DNA from: Nocardia macrotermitis
GTDB taxonomy: Bacteria > Actinomycetota > Actinomycetes > Mycobacteriales > Mycobacteriaceae
Assembly: GCF_009604405.1 (NCBI RefSeq)
Contig: NZ_WEGK01000010.1
Location: 1-64,000 of the forward strand
Direction: 5' to 3'
DNA length: 64,000 bases
The notes below the pieces were generated by a model. It ran no database searches. It saw only the letters and a list, made by a program, of their open reading frames with translations, and was not told where the DNA came from. Position 1 is the stretch's first letter. Every line of letters starts with the position of its first letter. Made by a program: the position numbers and the translations under genes. Below are positions 1-8,128 of the stretch, one piece after another.

Positions 1-309
1 GCCGAAAACGACCGGCCACCGCGAACCACACTCACGTGCCCTATCACCGGCGACAACGAATCCAACTCACCGCCAACGGAATTACGGCGACTCACCCCCG
101 CCCTGCGAAGCACACGCCACTACCAACTCCGACACCAACGTCCCCCGCCAATCGAACACAACCGCCCCCACCCCACCAGACATCGCCATACCTCCACCCT
201 ATCGATCACCCCCATCCCATCCCCCGAACCACGCCCACTACCCCCAGGTAGGGCCTCGATTTGGTCCAACCGGGGGGTCGTGCGGTAATCTCTTCGAGCA
301 CCGCAAACA
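1..309. other. C-rich intergenic stretch, no convincing gene
   Basis: No reading frame here has a ribosome site or recognisable protein. The plus strand is strongly C-rich and G-poor with repeated CCACC/CCCC runs, so open frames are long by composition only. Immediately before the tRNA the sequence gives no clear promoter. It could be the eroded end of a gene that lies outside the window. Confidence 0.4.
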
Positions 310-386
310 CGGGCTGTGGCGCAGCTTGGTAGCGCACCTGACTGGGGGTCAGGTGGTCGCAGGTTCAAATCCTGTCAGCCCGACCA
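310..386 (+). tRNA. tRNA-Pro (anticodon GGG)
   Basis: The cloverleaf is complete. The acceptor stem CGGGCTG pairs with CAGCCCG. The anticodon arm CTGAC-TGGGGGT-GTCAG carries GGG, the T arm contains GGTTCAAATCC, and the terminal CCA is encoded at 384-386. GGG reads the CCC/CCU proline codons. tRNA genes are frequent integration points for genomic islands and the damaged accessory operon starts just downstream, but I found no second copy of the tRNA 3' end in the window. Confidence 0.96.
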
Positions 387-389
387 GCA

Positions 390-425
390 AACCTCTCTCC
401 GACCGACGCCGGAGAGAGGTTCTCC
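390..425 (+). terminator. Intrinsic terminator of tRNA-Pro
   Basis: An 11-bp perfect stem, AACCTCTCTCC / GGAGAGAGGTT, with a 10-nt loop begins four bases after the tRNA CCA end. It is followed by a pyrimidine-rich TCTCCTTTCT tract, as expected for a factor-independent stop of the tRNA transcript. Confidence 0.85.
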
Positions 426-611
426 TTTCTCGCGACCTGCAGTTGGGGAATGCTGTGGCGATCGCAGGTGAGTCGTGAGCAGGTTGCCGTCATTCTGGAG
501 TGCATCGAGTCGGGCATCGACTCGGTGTCGAAATCGATGACGAGGTTCCCCATTGCGGGTCGGTTGCCATCGAGTACTTGCGACTCATGTCAGCGCCTCC
601 TGTGGGTTCAT

Positions 612-981
612 CTATAGGTACGGCGCGCCGTGGTGTCGGGCGACCTGCTCGATGTTGACCAGGATGCCGTCGGGGATCGGTTCGACCACCTCATCTGGGC
701 CTTCCTCCATGCTGATCGCGCGTACTCCGCGCCAGTGTCCCGGCTCGCACCGGTATCCGATGCCACGCATGAACCGATCGGCCAACTGGTGCGGCGGCGC
801 GTCGTACAGAGTGAAATCGTCGTCGCACCAGACCCTCACGATGTCGATGCCCCATCGTGCCCATGCGCCGCACGTCTCCGACCACGATCTGCGCTCGCAC
901 CGCGTCGTTGATGCTCAGACCGTTGTGAGCATGTTCTGTGATTCGTCCATCAGGATGCAGAAGCACGAAATCCACTGCCAT
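612..981 (-). pseudogene. Small hypothetical protein, one-base frameshift
   Basis: Starting at ATG 981, with AAGGAAA seven bases upstream, the frame reads a fluent acidic peptide beginning MAVDFVLLHPDGRITEHAHN. Near 853-856 it switches to another frame that continues WGIDIVRVWCDDDF and ends at 612. Dropping one base from the run ACGATGGGG joins both halves into about 122 residues with normal codon bias. Product unknown. It is the last gene of the minus-strand operon. A sequencing error is an alternative to real decay. Confidence 0.5.
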
Positions 982-1225
982 GGTGGGGTTTCCTTTCGGT
1001 CGGAAAGAATTCCGCCCAATACTCGCTTCGAATCGCGTCCCACAGGTCCGATAGTTTCGGATACCGGTCACGCATATCTGCCAGGTCGGGGGCCGCAGCG
1101 AGTACGGACACCGAGAACAAAGGTGTGATCTCAGATTCGTTGCGCACCGAAAGTATTCGTACACAGTGGCGATCCAGGCTCCAATGCGCGACCCAGCCCA
1201 CCGCTTCGGTACACCGATCGCTCAT
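950..1225 (-). CDS. Hypothetical protein, 91 aa
   Basis: ATG start at 1225, 20 bases after the stop of the gene upstream on the minus strand and overlapping the next gene by 32 bases, as in a tightly packed operon. The protein is rich in aromatic and acidic residues (SDLWDAIRSEYWAEFF near the C-terminus). I recognise no domain. The last residues read through the ribosome site of the next gene, so the natural end could differ if a frameshift exists here too. Confidence 0.45.
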   Translation of the reverse strand: MSDRCTEAVGWVAHWSLDRHCVRILSVRNESEITPLFSVSVLAAAPDLADMRDRYPKLSDLWDAIRSEYWAEFFPTERKPHHGSGFRASAS

Positions 1226-1245
1226 GCCGTGCTCCTCGAAAATGG

Positions 1246-1554
1246 TCAGTCGTCTTCGGCGCCAGTTGCTCTCGCGGTCACGGTCGGTCGGCCCAACTTC
1301 GAAAACTTGTGTAGGACAGCGCGAATCACCTGAACCGATGGTTCGCTGCAGATGTTCGGGCCGGATACTGAATGCGTGCCCTGGAGCCCGGTCTCGGGCG
1401 GGCGCACGGTTTCCAGGTCGAAGTCGTCACAGACCAGTGCCGACTCGTTGTCGACCTGCGCCAGGTCGTACACCACGATCGCAGTCGCATCGAGTCCGAC
1501 CGCGGTGCCCAGCGCATATGCAATCGGGTCTGCGGCGTCCGATGGGAGGAGCAC
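1246..1554 (-). CDS. Hypothetical acidic protein, 102 aa
   Basis: GTG start at 1554; an in-frame stop at 1621-1623 limits upstream extension. The peptide contains PSDAADPIAYALGTAVGLD and is acidic with good third-position GC bias. No family recognised. It lies between the P-loop kinase gene (206 bases upstream) and the 91-aa gene (20 bases downstream), so it probably belongs to the same transcript. The 206-base gap before it shows no gene I can support. Confidence 0.5.
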   Translation of the reverse strand: MLLPSDAADPIAYALGTAVGLDATAIVVYDLAQVDNESALVCDDFDLETVRPPETGLQGTHSVSGPNICSEPSVQVIRAVLHKFSKLGRPTVTARATGAEDD

Positions 1555-1760
1555 TATGTAGAGTGTCGGTACCCCAGCCTGAGTGCGTGCCGTTCGACTG
1601 CGAGAGCATGCCGGGACGCATCAGAGCCCGAAATGCCCCCGCGTATGAGTCCGACAGCTGTCGGCCTGCGGTTGCCGTCCGGGATATCGGGTTCTGCCGG
1701 TTGCATCCTCTCGCCACCAGTAACAGTCGATCGTATTGCGATTGAGGAGCGGACGGATGC

Positions 1761-2390
1761 TCACGCGGTAATGCTGGTAGGGCTTGGGAGCACTTCGTCG
1801 CCGAGTTGTGTGGCGACAAATCCGGTCGCCAAGGTCAGCGCAGCTTCGTGCCCGTCGGCAGCGAGCGGAAGCCATGGCAGTGCCAATTCGGTCATCACTG
1901 CGCCGACATGGCGATCGGCCAATTCCCGGAATTTCTGGTTGTCATCGCGAAACTTGTTGGTACCCAATGGAATACCAGGGTCAAGCCGAGTTCGGAAGAC
2001 GAGATGGTAGCGGTCGCTGTGGGTGCGGGCCAGCATCTCCAGATATGCCGCGCCCTCCGGATCGCAGGCTTCGCCGCGATATTCGAGTGCGGCGCGGTAG
2101 TAGCCGAGTGCATCGGGGACGGCGCGGTCGACCAGGACCACGTCCCCGTGTAGCCATGCTTCGAGTTCGTTGCTGATCCCGCGCGTCATGATCCACAACG
2201 TCGAGGTCCACGTGTGGTTCCACAGGATCGGCAACCCCATACGCTGCGCTTGTTCCCCCAGATCCGCGACCGTGGAAACCTGCAAACCCGCCCGACGCAG
2301 CTCGTGGGCCAACCGGGCCAGGAACGTGCTCTTACCGGTGGGATGCGTACCCACCACCGCGATGGTGACGGGCTGATCGCTCATGTTCAC
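1761..2390 (-). CDS. P-loop kinase/ATPase (AAA_28 / NadR-like)
   Basis: A 209-residue protein with a textbook Walker A motif near its N-terminus (GTHPTGKST, about residues 14-22) and a Walker-B-like stretch VVLVDRAVP around residue 85. This arrangement resembles the AAA_28 / nicotinamide-riboside-kinase group of small P-loop kinases; the substrate is unknown. The GTG at 2390 is chosen because it forms a 4-bp GTGA overlap with the stop of the repaired exonuclease frame and has GGAGG upstream. GTG 2393 and ATG 2384 are alternatives. It is the third gene of the radical SAM/exonuclease/kinase operon and the only one of the three still intact. Confidence 0.8.
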   Translation of the reverse strand: MNMSDQPVTIAVVGTHPTGKSTFLARLAHELRRAGLQVSTVADLGEQAQRMGLPILWNHTWTSTLWIMTRGISNELEAWLHGDVVLVDRAVPDALGYYRAALEYRGEACDPEGAAYLEMLARTHSDRYHLVFRTRLDPGIPLGTNKFRDDNQKFRELADRHVGAVMTELALPWLPLAADGHEAALTLATGFVATQLGDEVLPSPTSITA

Positions 2391-3008
2391 CACAAACCTC
2401 CTTCGGGTTCGGGAACGGGACGGAACTCGGGAAGACCAGCCGCGGTGATCAATTCGGACCAGTCCAGGTCACCATCGGTGATCAGCGCGCACAGCAACTG
2501 CCACGCCGCCCAGGTTGTCGTATCCGGCGCGGTGATAGCCCTGTCCAGCAATAGAATTGGTGTCGAGTTCGCCGCGTTCGATGAGCTTGTCCAGGGCGTA
2601 CGAGCCCAGCCCCGCCCACACTGTCTTGGCCAGCCGCAACGTGTCCAGGACCAGTGGCGGGTTCCAGTCCGGCAGATGCGCCGCCAGGACTCTGCGTTCG
2701 ACAGTCGCGTTGTGGGCGACCAACACCCGCCCACACAAGGCTTCCTCGATCTCCTGGGCAACCTCGGCCCATGGTGGGCAATCCGCCAGATCGGCGTTGG
2801 TGATGCCATGGACCTTGCGCGTCACGATCGAGGACACCGGCTGCTGCGGCCGGATCAGCCACGACCGCAACGCATCCGGAGTCATCGGCCCGTCCACCAG
2901 CAACACCGCGATTTCGATGATCTCGGGCGGGTTCTGCCCATTACCTTCCACATCGACCACGGCCAATTGCCGCTCACGCAAAGCGTTCGGGAACGAAATC
3001 GAGGTCAT
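2387..3008 (-). pseudogene. DEDDh 3'-5' exonuclease (DnaQ-like), frameshifted
   Basis: All exonuclease motifs are visible: ExoI VVDVEGNG (D19, E21), ExoII VAHNATVERR, and ExoIII HRAGYD. Right after ExoIII the frame ends in VAVAVRADHRW, while the next frame continues WAAWQLLCALITDGDLDW and stops at 2387. Removing one base near 2518-2522 (GACAACCTGG) fuses them into 206 residues. The repaired stop overlaps the kinase start as GTGA, which argues that this was the native frame. ATG 3008 overlaps the radical SAM stop as ATGA. As sequenced, the product loses its last 40 or so residues; motif residues survive, so partial activity cannot be excluded. Confidence 0.82.
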
Positions 3009-3501
3009 GACAGCGTGTTCTCCCTTGTAGTGGGCCAGCCGAGATCGGCACGGCCGTGGCGGTGGTGGTGATGCGGCTTGTCGACGTCGTGGACCTGATA
3101 CCCGTGGCCGTGTTGCAGGAAATAGCGACGCTGCTCGTCCAACCCGGCCACCACTACCGCACGATCATCGACCTCTACGAGAGTGCCGCCCAGGTCGGCG
3201 ACCTGATCGGCGACATGCCGTTCCTCGGGCCGCCGCCACACCCGCGCACACCGCCGCTGCTGCGTCACCGGGCAGATATCGCACAGTTCCCGGATACCGA
3301 AATGACCGTTGTAATCGGCGATTCCGTGCACGTAGGCCACCGCGCAACTGGTCTTGCGGAACAACGGCGATCCCGAACGACCGCAGTCGGCAGCCTCGAG
3401 AATCCGCCGCTCCAACTCTTCCGGGAACATCTTGCGCCTGGACCGTTCCCGGTTCGGTGGACACGGGGTTGGAAGTCGCCCGGTAGTACGGGAGTTCGCA
3501 G

Positions 3502-3822
3502 GTGGGTTCGACGCGGCGTAGTTTCACCCAGGAGTACAGGGCCCAGGCGGTAGCATTCGTTCTGGAAGAGCGTCGGCCGGTGGCCGAGGTGGCACGCAAT
3601 ATCGGCGTGCACGAGATGACGTTGAGGAAATGGGTGAGGACGGCGAAGGAGTCCGGTGCCGGGGATGATCCCGGTGGCGGTGAATTGACCGGTTCGGAGC
3701 GGGCCGAGCTGGAGCGTTTGCGTGCGCGGGACAAAGAGTTGACGGCGGAGAACGCCGAGTTGAAGATGCAGGTCGCGTTCGCAAAAAAAGTTGCGACCTG
3801 GTTCGCGAAAGACCAGCGGTGA
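3502..3822 (+). CDS. IS3-family transposase OrfA
   Basis: A 106-residue helix-turn-helix protein. It opens with the usual RRSFTQEYRAQAVAFV motif and ends in a leucine-zipper-like coiled coil (ERAELERLRARDKELTAENAEL). Seven A residues at 3783-3789 (A_AAA_AAA in this frame) form a classical -1 slippery site. A shift there enters the orfB frame and would make the OrfAB fusion that catalyses transposition in IS3 elements. Its last codons overlap orfB by 4 bp. Confidence 0.92.
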   Translation: MGSTRRSFTQEYRAQAVAFVLEERRPVAEVARNIGVHEMTLRKWVRTAKESGAGDDPGGGELTGSERAELERLRARDKELTAENAELKMQVAFAKKVATWFAKDQR

Positions 3823-4706
3823 AATTCGCCGCGATCGCGGACTGGGCGGAATCCGGGGAATTCGATATCGACTTCATGTGCTGCGAGTTGGACGTGTCAC
3901 GGTCGGGGTACTACAAGTGGCGCGGACGGGTGAGGTCGAGCCGGGAACGTGATGATTCGGCACTGACGACGCTGATCCGCGCGATCCACGACAAACTGCG
4001 GGGCAACCCGGGCGTGCGGCGCGTGCACGCCGCCCTGGCCGTGGCCGGCCATCGTGTGGGACGCAAGCGGGTGTGGCGGCTGATGCGGGCTGCCGGCCTG
4101 CAAGGAAGGCATCCGAAACCGTTCCGGCGCACCACGGTCCATGGGAACAGCCCGGTTGCGGCGCCGGACCTGATCGGCCGTGACTTCGCTGTCGGTGGGG
4201 GTGCCGGGCGCCGCTGGTGCGGCGACATCACCTACGTGAAGACGTGGGCCGGTTGGGCCTATATGGCGACGGTCATCGATCTGCACGACCGCTCGGTGGT
4301 CGGCTGGGCGGTCGCCGACCATATGCGCACCAGCCTGGTCACCGATGCGCTCGATATGGCTTTGGCCCGCCGGAAACCGGAGCCGGGAGTGATTTTCCAC
4401 AGCGACCGCGGAACCCAGTACACGTCCAAAGAATTCGACGTCTACTGCCGCCGGAACAATATCCGGCGCTCCCTCGGCCGCACCGGCTCGTGCTTCGATA
4501 ATGCCGTGTCGGAATCGCTGTTCGCGACCTATAAGAAGGAACTGATCCACACTCGCCCATGGCCGACACTCGACTCGGTGCGGCGGGCAACGTTCGACTG
4601 GATAGAGAACTACTACAACACTCACCGGAGGCACTCGGCACTGAATTATTTGACACCGCGGGAATATTCGTTAGGGTACAGGGAAATCAGTCAAATCGCG
4701 GCTTGA
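3819..4706 (+). CDS. IS3-family transposase OrfB (DDE integrase core)
   Basis: A 295-residue rve-type catalytic protein. The DDE triad is visible as D in WCGDITYVKT, D in FHSDRGTQYTS, and E in CFDNAVSESLFATYKKEL. It ends NTHRRHSALNYLTPREY, typical of the family. The initiation codon is in a GTGA overlap with orfA; the main product is expected to be the frameshifted OrfAB. Confidence 0.94.
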   Translation: MKFAAIADWAESGEFDIDFMCCELDVSRSGYYKWRGRVRSSRERDDSALTTLIRAIHDKLRGNPGVRRVHAALAVAGHRVGRKRVWRLMRAAGLQGRHPKPFRRTTVHGNSPVAAPDLIGRDFAVGGGAGRRWCGDITYVKTWAGWAYMATVIDLHDRSVVGWAVADHMRTSLVTDALDMALARRKPEPGVIFHSDRGTQYTSKEFDVYCRRNNIRRSLGRTGSCFDNAVSESLFATYKKELIHTRPWPTLDSVRRATFDWIENYYNTHRRHSALNYLTPREYSLGYREISQIAA

Positions 4707-5472
4707 TCCCATGTCCACCCAAACGGGGACACTCCAGCCGGGCACCGTCCGGATACGGCTCCGGCAAGCCGTTAGCCCGATAGTAGTCGCGGATCTGGTC
4801 CTTGAAGAACAGCCCGGTGAACACCGTCGCGTGCGCATGGTGGCTCAGCGCGAGCGCGCGGCGTAGATGCTCTTGCGAATCGTTGAGCCCCGGCACGATC
4901 GGCCGCCAATACAACACCACCCGATACCGATCCGCACGCTCGAACGCCGTCGTCAGCGACCGCACCGCGATCGCGGAGTCCACCGGCTCCACCCGAGGAT
5001 CATCGATCCCCGAATATGTTACCAACACAGTAACTTTCAAATTCTCGAGCGAGTTCAGGACCACGCAGTCCTCCGGGGTGATCCGCCACCGGGTGATCAC
5101 CAGAACATGATTGGTCAACCCCCGCACGTCCAAGAGTTTCAGCATGTTCAAGGTGTGTTGCTTGACCCGCGGCAACATCGGATCGGTAGCCCGATTCAAC
5201 AACTGCACCGGCGTCACATGCGGCCGGAAGTACCGATGGCCCACCAACAACTCGGCGGCCTCCCGATCATCCATCAACGCACGCGGCACCTTCATCTCGA
5301 AGTTGTCGAACAGATGCCGCACGCAATACCCACAATCCAACGGGCACCCCACAATCCAGTTCACACTCAACCCGGACTTGCGGTACTCGATCACCTCCGA
5401 CAATTCCGGCCGCAGCCTCGCCCGCTGTACCCCGTCCAGCAGCAGGACACCATGACACGTAGTCGTTCTCAT

Positions 5473-5613
5473 CGCTTGCGCCTCCCACTCGATTCCAGGC
5501 CACCGGAATGCGGCGCCCACATCGAGGAAAACGCCACGCCCACAAGGCAAGTAAGGTGGCAACTCGCCGATCGGCCGACTTGCCACCCTCACCCGATGGG
5601 AGAGAATGGACCC
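5473..5613. promoter_or_regulatory. Divergent promoter with palindromic operator
   Basis: This 141-base region separates the divergent radical SAM and XRE genes. It contains an inverted repeat GGTGGCAACTCG (5555-5566) / CGACTTGCCACC (5576-5587), 11 of 12 pairs, spacer 9. A further GGCAAGTAAGG lies just left of it. The most likely ligand is the adjacent XRE-type protein acting on both directions; this is inference from position. Confidence 0.6.
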
Positions 5614-6399
5614 ATGAACAGGGGGCCGACGAACAACCCGATCACCGAACCCGCAACGCGCACAACTGTTGCCGACGAGCTGGCGCGCGAGATCAAGCGA
5701 TTGCGGCTCGAGATCGGTCTCAGCCAACGCGCGCTGGCAGCCAAGATCGGGTACTCGAGGCAGTACGTCCCCATGGCCGAGTGGGAGAACAGCGACCTTC
5801 CCTCAGCCGAACTGATCCGCGCCATCGACACAGCTCTCTGCGCGGGTGGGGAGCTGATCGCGTTGCGTGCCAGGGCAGGATCTCGCCAACGAGCCGAAAT
5901 CAGTACGACCTACCCCTCCCAGCACGAGGCGGCCAGAGAGATCCGTGACCTGACACTCGACGCCGACACGATCGACGTCATGGCAATCCGAGGGCTCGGC
6001 ATTCTGGGGCTCAACGATTCATTACTGCGCGATTCGCTTCCGGCACAGGCAAAGCTTCGGGTGCTCTTGATGGATCCGGGATCCGACGCAGTAGCCACAC
6101 GAGCCCAGGCGATCGGAGAGTCCGCCGAGTCCTTCGCAGCGGGTATAAAGCTATCGATCGCGCGCATCAAAGAACTGGCGGATGCGGGACGGCCGGTGGA
6201 GATCTACACCTATCGGCATGTGCCTGTATGGCGGATCATCAGGATCGATGCAGTTCTTTTCGTATCGGCATTCACCACGAATCGTGAGGGGCACACATCG
6301 CCGACACACCGCTTCGAGCCGAATGACCAAGGCGTTCTGCATCATGCGTTCGTCAGCACATTCGAACAGGCGGTATCGAACGCAACCCGAATCGTCTGA
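5614..6399 (+). CDS. XRE-type HTH regulator with PLD-like C-terminal domain
   Basis: 261 residues. The N-terminal third is an XRE helix-turn-helix (EIGLSQRALAAKIGYSRQYVPMAEWEN). The rest (IRDLTLDADTIDVMAIRGLG... LRVLLMDPGSDAVATRAQAI) resembles the phospholipase-D-like sensor domain found behind HTH domains in actinobacteria; the HKD catalytic motif is absent, so it is probably a ligand or signal domain. ATG 5614 follows GGGAGAG. It is divergent from the radical SAM operon and only 19 bases ahead of the CYTH gene, so it likely controls both. The gene is intact. Confidence 0.78.
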   Translation: MNRGPTNNPITEPATRTTVADELAREIKRLRLEIGLSQRALAAKIGYSRQYVPMAEWENSDLPSAELIRAIDTALCAGGELIALRARAGSRQRAEISTTYPSQHEAAREIRDLTLDADTIDVMAIRGLGILGLNDSLLRDSLPAQAKLRVLLMDPGSDAVATRAQAIGESAESFAAGIKLSIARIKELADAGRPVEIYTYRHVPVWRIIRIDAVLFVSAFTTNREGHTSPTHRFEPNDQGVLHHAFVSTFEQAVSNATRIV

Positions 6400-6639
6400 G
6401 TCGATTGGAGTGGGATTGATGATCGAAGCCGAGTACAAAGCAAGGCTGGCGAAACCTGATGCGGTTCGGGCGAAGCTCGCGGAACGCGCGGATCCCGACA
6501 ACGTATCGTACCGAGATGTATATTTCGATACTGCGGATCACAGCCTCGTACGAACCGACCGAGAGTTTCGGTTGCGAACCATCAGCGGAACCAGCGGGAC
6601 GCGTCACCTACTGACATTCAAGGACTCCGCCGTCGATGC

Positions 6640-8128
6640 GGTGGCGTCCTGATTCCGGTGTAAATCCGGCCTCGTGAAGACGAGGCCGGGCGTAGGTTCT
6701 GCTTCGAAAACCGCCAAGTCATCGAAGAGAATGGACCTACGCCCGTGCCTGCACGAGTATCGCCTATCGACCGCGTCCACGCCAAGATCGACGCATTATT
6801 CGCCTCCGACCGCGAGTTACCCGAGATCCTCGAGGAGGTCGCCCGCCTCGGCGCGCAACTGCTGATGCAGGCCGCACTCGAGGCCGAGGTGACCGAGTTC
6901 CTCGGCCGTGACCGCTACCAGCGCGCCGTAACCACCCCTGACGCGCAGCCGGGCTCCCGCAACGGGTTCGCGCCGGTGACGGTGAAAACCACTGCCGGCC
7001 CGGTGGTTCTGCAGCGGCCAAAGCTGCGCGGCACCACCGCCGCGTTCGCGTCCCGGCTGTTCGGCAAACACGTCACCCGCACCAACGCCCTGGAATCGCT
7101 GGTGATCGCGGGATTCGTGCGCGGATTGTCGGTCCGCGACGTGGAAGCCACCCTCGCCGACGCTCTCGGCGATCAGGCCGCGATCTCGAAATCGACTGTG
7201 TCGCAAGTCTGTCAGGCAATCAAGGCCGAGTACGAGCAGTGGTCCGCCCGCCGCCTCGACGACCTCGTGCTGGACTACCTGTTCCTGGATGCCTCGTTCT
7301 TCCGGATGCACCCCGGATCGCCGGCCGAGCCGATTCTGGCAGCCTGGGGCATCAGCATCGAAGGGAAACCCGTATTCGTCGGCCTGGCAACAGGTTCCGG
7401 TGAATCCACCGACGCCTGGACCGGGTTCCTGACCGACCTGCGCGACCGCGGCCTGGCATCCCCGCTGCTGGTCGTCTCCGACGGCGCCGCCGGCCTGATC
7501 GCCGCCGTCGAGCAGGTATTCCCCGCCGCGCTGCGCCAACGATGCCTGATCCACCGCCTGCGCAACGTGCTCGCCAAGATCCCCGTCGGCATGCAGGCCG
7601 AGATCCGCGACGGCTACTGGGCCTGCTTCGACACCGAGAAACTGCCCACCGCACCCGGCCCGAAGCTCGTCGAACTCATCGACACCCGGCTGGCCAAGTT
7701 CGAAAAGCGTTATGCCAGAGCATATCCCGCAGCGATGAAGATCCTCGCCACCGACCGCGATGGCCTGACCGCCTACCTGCGGTTCCCCACCGAGCACCAC
7801 CACCGCATCCGGCACTCGAACTTCATCGAGCGCACCTTCGGCGAAACCCGCCGCCGCGCCAAGGTCATCGGCCGATTCCCCGGCGAAACCAGCTGCCTCG
7901 GGATCGTCTGGGCCGTGCTCGACCGCGCCTCCCGCGGCTGGCGCGGTGTCGCCATGACCCCCACCGGCCTGCGCCACCTCCAGGACCTGCGCCGCAGCCT
8001 GCTCCAACCACCCCGGCCACTGCGGACCCAGCCCTCCACCACCGAACCCGCCGAACCTGTCAGCGCCACCGCGTAACATCACCCACCGAAGCCGCAACCC
8101 ACTGATTTACACCGGACTTCGGACGCGA
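6640..8128 (+). mobile_element. IS256-family insertion sequence, about 1.49 kb
   Basis: Imperfect inverted repeats share GCGTCC and TCCGGTGTAAATC at both ends (left about 6643-6665, right 8104-8126). The sequence CCGTCGATGC occurs at 6630-6639 and again at 8129-8138, immediately outside the ends, which fits the 8-9 bp target duplication of the family with a base of ambiguity. One transposase gene fills it. The exact tip of each repeat is uncertain by one or two bases. Confidence 0.88.
6745..8076 (+). CDS. IS256-family (mutator type) transposase
   Basis: 443 residues from GTG 6745. Family hallmarks: N-terminal LLMQAALEAEVTEFLGRDRYQR, catalytic D in LFLDASFFRMHPG, D in LLVVSDGAAGLIAAVEQ followed by the C-x2-H of RCLIHRLRN, and the catalytic E in SNFIERTFGETRRRAKVIGRF. 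Full length and uninterrupted, so the copy may be active. Confidence 0.95.
   Translation: MPARVSPIDRVHAKIDALFASDRELPEILEEVARLGAQLLMQAALEAEVTEFLGRDRYQRAVTTPDAQPGSRNGFAPVTVKTTAGPVVLQRPKLRGTTAAFASRLFGKHVTRTNALESLVIAGFVRGLSVRDVEATLADALGDQAAISKSTVSQVCQAIKAEYEQWSARRLDDLVLDYLFLDASFFRMHPGSPAEPILAAWGISIEGKPVFVGLATGSGESTDAWTGFLTDLRDRGLASPLLVVSDGAAGLIAAVEQVFPAALRQRCLIHRLRNVLAKIPVGMQAEIRDGYWACFDTEKLPTAPGPKLVELIDTRLAKFEKRYARAYPAAMKILATDRDGLTAYLRFPTEHHHRIRHSNFIERTFGETRRRAKVIGRFPGETSCLGIVWAVLDRASRGWRGVAMTPTGLRHLQDLRRSLLQPPRPLRTQPSTTEPAEPVSATA

Larger units (their letters stand above)
3439..4736 (+). mobile_element. IS3-family insertion sequence, 1298 bp
   Basis: Terminal inverted repeats of about 31 bp start TGGA; roughly two-thirds of positions match (left TGGACCGTTCCCGG, right complement TGGAGTGTCCCCGT). 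The element is flanked by 3-bp direct repeats GCC at 3436-3438 and 4737-4739, the duplication size typical of IS3 relatives. It contains overlapping orfA and orfB. Both ends and both genes are intact, so it may still be mobile. It lies opposite to the gene it interrupts. Confidence 0.9.
3005..5472 (-). pseudogene. Radical SAM protein split by an IS3-family element
   Basis: The N-terminal part (5472 to 4737) holds the iron-sulfur motif CPLDCGYC (Cys43, 47, 50) of a spore-photoproduct-lyase-like radical SAM enzyme. The C-terminal part (3435 to 3005) holds a second Cys group, CDICPVTQQRRC. Between them sits the IS3 element at 3439-4736. Deleting it with one copy of the GCC duplication gives an exact in-frame join (PDGARRKMFPEEL) and a 388-residue protein. 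ATG 5472 has GGGAGG upstream. The stop overlaps the exonuclease ATG. As it stands the upstream part reads 16 codons into the IS and stops at 4687. Substrate unknown. Confidence 0.88.

Noticed and set aside
3005..3430. Separate small Cys-rich gene downstream of the IS3 element
   Set aside because: Its ATG lies inside a reading frame that joins the radical SAM gene exactly once the IS and one GCC are removed.
6817..8097. Long 426-codon open frame opposite the IS256-family transposase
   Set aside because: Gly/Ala-rich antisense shadow created by high GC; the transposase on the other strand has all family motifs.
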